This document shows positions 20,520-24,157 of a DNA stretch of 24,157 nt, piece by piece (position 1 is the stretch's first letter; each line of letters starts with the position of its first letter). Origin of the DNA: Sphacelaria rigidula (lineage: Eukaryota; Phaeophyceae; Sphacelariales); assembly GCA_964200075.2 (NCBI GenBank), contig CAXNAA020000219.1:1-24157 (forward strand), read 5' to 3'. The notes under the pieces were generated by a model that saw only the letters and a list, made by a program, of their open reading frames with translations, did not search any database and had not been told where the DNA came from. A program made the translations under genes and the position numbers.

Positions 20520-20719
20520 TCATCACCGATGACAACAGTAGGCGGAGCCGCACTAGCGAATGTAGGGAGCCTGCGGTGGGGCGGAGTGCTGTACAAGCAG
20601 AAAAGCCGCAGCCGCAACCAGTACAGCAAGGAGGCTACGGCTTTTCTGCTTGTACAAACAGTGCTCCGCACCACCGCAGGGTCCCTGCACTCGCTAGTGC
20701 GGCTCCGCCCATGTGATGA
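20520..20719. repeat. 200-bp hairpin between the two arrays
   Basis: Arms 20541-20612 and 20634-20709 are reverse complements at about 88% by eye (GGCGGAGCCGCACTAGCGA at the outer end, TGTACAAGCAGAAAAGCCG near the loop), with a 21-base loop. TCATCAC (20520) and GTGATGA (20713) extend the symmetry. It could be a MITE or an extruding structural element. Confidence 0.85.
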
Positions 20720-20873
20720 GGGATACACTGTCGAGCGCCAGGTATCTGGCTGTGCCGCATGAGCGGGGCATTGTTGATTACTTCTTCAAACGTCGAACGA
20801 CCACGACTATGACTCGTGGCACTCGCGCTCGTTGGGGCTGCTCGTTTGCCGTTGTTGGAGGTCCCTGAGCACT

Positions 20874-21195
20874 CGAGTCATTGCTCGTTGTCGCAACATG
20901 AATAGGACGAGCACTCGAGTCATTACTCGATGTGGAAAACTTGGTAGGGCGAGTACTCGAGTCATTGCTCGTTGTGGAAAAGTTAGTAGGGCGAGTACTC
21001 GAGTCATTGCTCGTTGTGGAAAAATCAATAGGGCGGGTAGTAGTCGAGTCATTGTTCAGTTGTGGAAAAATCAATCGGGCGAGTACTCGAGTCACTACTC
21101 GTCGTGGAAAAAATAGTAGAGCGAGTGCTCGAGTCATTGCTCGTTGTGGAAAAATCAATAGGGCGAGTACTCGAGTCACTGCTCGTTGTGTTTTT
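20874..21195. repeat. 42-bp minisatellite array 2, eight units
   Basis: Same unit and orientation as array 1. Units start at 20874, 20916, 20958, 21000, 21045, 21088, 21130 and 21172. Two steps are 45 and 43 bp; the rest are 42. The interruption near 21040 adds TAG. Confidence 0.95.
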
Positions 21196-21250
21196 ACAAA
21201 CATCAACGAGTGCACTCATTTCGACGAGTATTGACTTGTCCCCCGTGTGG

Positions 21251-22500
21251 TATACTGGTCTACGATGGGAAGTTCCTCTTCTCCCCACTTCCATTTGAAC
21301 CCACCAGGTTCTCCTTACCTTTGTCACATGCAAGTACCGCACATTTTTTTACATCCGCTGCCACTTTCCATTTCCTAGTGTATTCTAGCACCTTTTCTAT
21401 TCGGTTTTGCAATCCTTCAGGTGTTTCTGATATCCCTACGGGATTATCCGGGAGTACCAATCCCGATACTAAATCTTCCCCCACCTTAAATCCTTGCTTT
21501 GCTGTTTCTGTTGCTATTATCGGGTCATCAGTGAATAGTTCGAATAAAATGGGTGATAACGTACATCCTTATGCAACTTCATGTAAAATGTCAAAATAAT
21601 TTGATATTTTCACGTTCGGCGTCATAGCACTTGTCGCACATTTTATCATATTTTTCATCATTCTCCACATCTTTCCTCTGATCCCAGTTTCCTATATCCT
21701 TTTCCGCAGCTCATTTTTCCATACTGTGTCATGGGCCTTCTTTACGTCTAGGAAGAAGCAATGCGATGTCAGCCCGGCGTTTCCTACCTTGAATACTCTT
21801 ACCTAGTGTGTACACATGCTCTGCGCAGCTACGGTTTGTGCTGCAGCCTGCATGCTTGTCGTCGATTTTTCCTTCCTTCTCTTGCGTCGTTCCCACTCTA
21901 TCTTTCAGAATCTCACATATTCTTTTCTTTAAGGTCCTCAGTAGCATTTTTCTCTTCATCACTCCCTGGGCAAGTCTTGTCTCCTTTCTTGAAAAGGTTT
22001 ACTACTATTATACTCTTTCTCTCCACCTCTTGGGTGTGCATTCGCTTCCAATTATACAGCATAAATATCATAGTAATCATTTCCTGTCCCCCGCACTTGA
22101 GATATTCATTTACTATTTCGTCCGCCCCCGCTGTCTTTCTGTTCTTGAGTTTAGCTACTCAATCATTCACCACCTCTCTCGTGAACTCTTTCTGGAATTA
22201 TTTGGACCCACTGTCTTTCCGTTTTGATACCTCTACATTTGCCTGTGCCCATGCGTTGTTTTTTCCTAGATTCCGCGTCCTCTTTCAGTTGTTGGTGTTC
22301 CTAGTTGACGGTAGTGCTCTACTAGTACTTCTGTCTTACCCTTCTAACTACCAACCATTTTAACGTTCTGTGCTCTGAGTGTTGCTATCTCCTTCTCTGT
22401 CTCTCCTATCTGTTTGCCTAGTATCCCTTTCATCACTCCCCACGTTTGCTTCATCCTGCCACCGCAATCTTCATTTTTTTTGTGACCTACGTGTTCCCAT
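21251..22500 (-). pseudogene. LINE reverse transcriptase domain
   Basis: The minus strand carries RT motifs in order. NLFKKGDK is at 21976-21999, NRSCAEHVYTLGK near 21830, motif A FFLDVKKAHDTVW near 21740, GIRGKMWRMMKNM near 21680 and motif B GCTLSPILF near 21560, where the preceding Gln codon has become a TAA stop. Motif C is eroded: LVLPDN near 21450 stands where F-A-D-D is expected, so a catalytic Asp is lost. Conserved downstream text follows: GISETPEGLQ, LEYTRKWKV, VKKCAVL and ELPIVDQYT. The frame then breaks at the inserted element. This is the strongest family assignment in the right half. Confidence 0.87.
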
Positions 22501-23380
22501 ACTCTCTCCTGTTTGTTCTCTATCCTCTTCGTTACCTCCTTTATACCTTTAGCATGCTCCTCTCGCCCTGTCGTGGTTTTGCTCGATAGATACCTTGCGT
22601 GGGGCTTTCTTCTTATTATTACACCCTCTTTTACTTCTTCATTTCACTCTTCTACTGCTCTGTTGTATATTATCAGTTTCTTCCCTACGACTTTTACTTC
22701 CCGTGATCTTGATCATTTTTTTCTCCCATCTTTCTATAACCCTCGCTATTGCCCGACTCCTTTCCATTTCGATGTTAACTGTACCTACTCTTTCCGAGCA
22801 CCCGGGAGAATCCACCATTTTACTGCTCTGTTGCACACGATGAGCTGTTTCATCCCTATGACTGTACTTTCTGTGACCTTGACCGATTGCTCCCATCCTT
22901 GTATCACCTTCGCTCCTGCCCGATCCCTTCCCATTTCGGTATTGACTGTACCTAAGCTTTCCAACAGCTCGGAACATTTTACTGCATTTGTGGTCATCTG
23001 TTCTCGGGACTCTTGCTGTATTCTGTTATTCTCAGCTTATCCATTCTCACACGTTCCACGATCCTATCACCATATTCGAATCATCATCCACTCTCCTTCC
23101 GCCTATTGTTTTCTCCCCGCCGTTCTTATTTCCACTCTTCCCAGCTTCTTTTTTTTTTTTCGTTTTTTGTTTAGTTCTCGTCTGTTTGCTTCGGACCCCT
23201 GTTTCCCCTCCCCTTTTACTTCCGAGCATTTACGTGTTCGTGCTTCTCCTTCCTTCCATTTCCTTGAGGCCTACGTCATCGATTCGTTGTTCCATTGGCC
23301 ACATATACTCTCCACCCTACCCCCATGCCGACGTCTTACTTGTCTCTATCCTCTCCCACTCCTTGCTCGCTCTCTGTGTT
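22501..23380 (-). pseudogene. LINE coding region upstream of RT, with tandem protein repeats
   Basis: The minus strand is Lys/Glu/Arg-rich and low in stops over long stretches. A unit beginning near VGTVN.EM.R.RA.AKVI and ending near the Q/CN.AVK.. segment occurs twice with a partial third. Anchor bases lie at 22654, 22822 and 22981, spacings of 168 and 159 bp, both multiples of three. A basic stretch (SKQTRTKQKTKKKKEAGKS, near 23180) lies upstream. I see no endonuclease catalytic motifs. The very hydrophobic Phe/Ser/Leu-rich plus-strand frames here are antisense images of this sequence. Confidence 0.5.
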
Positions 23381-23536
23381 AGCGTGACTCGGAAGTGTTC
23401 TCTCTCCCTTTCTACTGTTTCCTATTCCCAAACAGTGTAGACCTACTTCCAAGCATCCCCTTTTGAACTCTATTCTCGTCATGTCGCTAGGGGCTCCGAT
23501 TACGAGCACTATACAAGTACTTTCCCTGTCCACTCT

Positions 23537-23938
23537 TTACATCTCCATCCACCCTTCCTTACCGTCTCTCTCTCGATCTCTTCCGAGAGTATCTCCAACG
23601 TTTTGGCCTGAGTACCAATGTGGGATGTAGTCAAGATGCGGGAATATCCCAATCCTAGTACTTGATGGGGATCTGGTGTCTTTCAAGTCCTTCGCTGGCT
23701 CTCCGACACAAGAAAGTGCCTCTAACACGGGCTCATACCCTGGAGCTAAGTCTAAGACCCTTGAAACAATTACCCCACGTCTGTGCCTGACGATCCGCAT
23801 CGTAAAACCATCCAGGCGTCCCACGATCGTATATATCATCTTCTTGTCCGATTGCTGTTCTGGTTGTTTTCCTTCAGGGAGGTCATTCTCAATGTGTAAG
23901 GTCCACGGACGGCTTGCATAACACAAAGTCGTACTCAC
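23537..23938 (-). pseudogene. Hypothetical 133-codon frame at the 5' end of the LINE
   Basis: This minus-strand frame has balanced composition (MIYTIVGRLDGFTMRIVRH; PHLDYIPHWYSGQNVGDTLG). It lies upstream of the LINE coding region on the same strand and may be part of the element or its first ORF. I do not recognise a domain. Between it and the repeats, 23336-23533 has another short frame on the same strand (SDMTRIEFKRGCLEVGLHC). Confidence 0.35.
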
Positions 23939-24137
23939 ACATCAGGATGTACGGTACATCATCACTGCCTTCTATTCCATGTACGGTTCACCACGGATCG
24001 CTACTCCACTAGTGCTCCGGAGCAGGACTTCGCTGCCCGAAAGCTTGGTAAAACATTCCCCCACATCTTGTTCTAGCTCCTATCTACCACAATCTCAAGA
24101 TGTCTACGTACCGCTTGGCGGTCCAAGGGCGGGAGGA

Positions 24138-24157
24138 GGGGGGGGGGGGGGGGGGGG
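24138..24157. repeat. Terminal poly-G run
   Basis: The last 20 bases are all G, preceded by GGGAGGA. The stretch 23940-24137 has no supported gene. Confidence 0.95.

Larger units (their letters stand above)
19654..21249. mobile_element. 1.6-kb insertion of unknown class with two minisatellite arrays and a central hairpin
   Basis: The LINE RT frame breaks at both edges, and GTATACT is present on each side (19647-19653 and 21250-21256), as expected for a 7-bp target-site duplication. Inside, in order, are leader 1, a nine-unit 42-bp array, about 400 bp of unassigned sequence, a 200-bp hairpin, leader 2, an eight-unit array of the same 42-bp repeat, and a 54-bp tail. The leaders share about 22 of 25 bases around TATGACTCG and the following CTCGCGCTCGTTGGG. 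The ends show only weak inverted similarity. No transposase, integrase or RT is encoded. It is probably a non-autonomous element; its class is not established. Confidence 0.72.
18345..23940 (-). mobile_element. Degenerate non-LTR retrotransposon (LINE), interrupted by a 1.6-kb insertion
   Basis: Reading the minus strand, the order is an N-terminal coding region with tandem repeats, RT motifs, a long C-terminal region, and a G-rich 3' region that ends next to the coiled-coil gene. RT fragments 19654-21249 apart rejoin at the same codon motif (DQYT / YTYL). Many stops and frameshifts make it inactive. Both ends are approximate. The 3' end is placed near 18345-18500 because coding similarity stops at about 18511, and the 5' end near 23940 because the last coding-like frame begins there. 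No poly-A tail or target-site duplication was recognised. Confidence 0.8.

Noticed and set aside
19740-21195. CRISPR-like arrays
   Set aside because: The 42-bp units are contiguous with no unique spacers, and the context is eukaryotic retroelement sequence.
21761-23382. Long hydrophobic plus-strand frames (about 200 and 289 codons) resembling membrane proteins
   Set aside because: They are antisense to the Lys/Glu-rich LINE coding region, which naturally yields Phe/Ser/Leu-rich text. The minus strand has recognisable RT motifs.

Overview
This window looks like accessory, transposon-dense DNA from a eukaryote. The reasons are a spliced gene with GT...AG introns, LTR and non-LTR retrotransposon remains, a tRNA-derived SINE-like head, long poly-C/poly-G runs and no operon structure. 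The integrase and gag remains resemble Ty3/gypsy elements known from oomycetes and brown algae, so a stramenopile such as a brown alga is my best guess. That is inference only. No viral, bacterial or CRISPR system is visible.

Layout. (1) 100-4864: a decayed, internally deleted Ty3/gypsy-type LTR retrotransposon on the minus strand, bounded by 5-bp direct repeats (TCTCT) and two LTRs of about 285-290 bp. It keeps gag with a zinc knuckle, a protease remnant, a stub of reverse transcriptase and the integrase core. The RT catalytic domain and RNase H are gone. (2) 4865-10066: no convincing intact gene, but layered repeats. These are a foldback at 5.5 kb, a short direct repeat at 5.6-5.8 kb, a pair of related blocks A/A' whose substitutions follow a codon pattern, a second pair B/B' spaced 1.05 kb, and hAT-like 16-bp inverted ends. 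(3) 10067-10510: a 444-bp hairpin with 210-bp arms. (4) 10511-15333: mostly unassigned sequence with one low-complexity open frame (11860-12492), a 25-base poly-C tract, a GTAC-rich tract and a tRNA-headed SINE candidate.

(5) 15334-18341: the best cellular gene, a plus-strand four-exon gene for a coiled-coil protein of about 720 residues. All three introns join in frame. (6) About 18345-23940: a minus-strand non-LTR retrotransposon (LINE) with recognisable RT motifs and many stops. Its 3' end abuts the coiled-coil gene. (7) 19654-21249: a 1.6-kb insertion that splits the LINE RT reading frame between two 7-bp copies of GTATACT. It consists of two leader-plus-42-bp-minisatellite arrays in direct orientation around a 200-bp hairpin. 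This nested element is the most unusual structure in the window and I cannot assign it to a known class.

The sequence ends in a 20-base poly-G run, which looks like an assembly break. Apart from the coiled-coil gene, nearly everything assignable is mobile-element debris, so there is no pathway to reconstruct.
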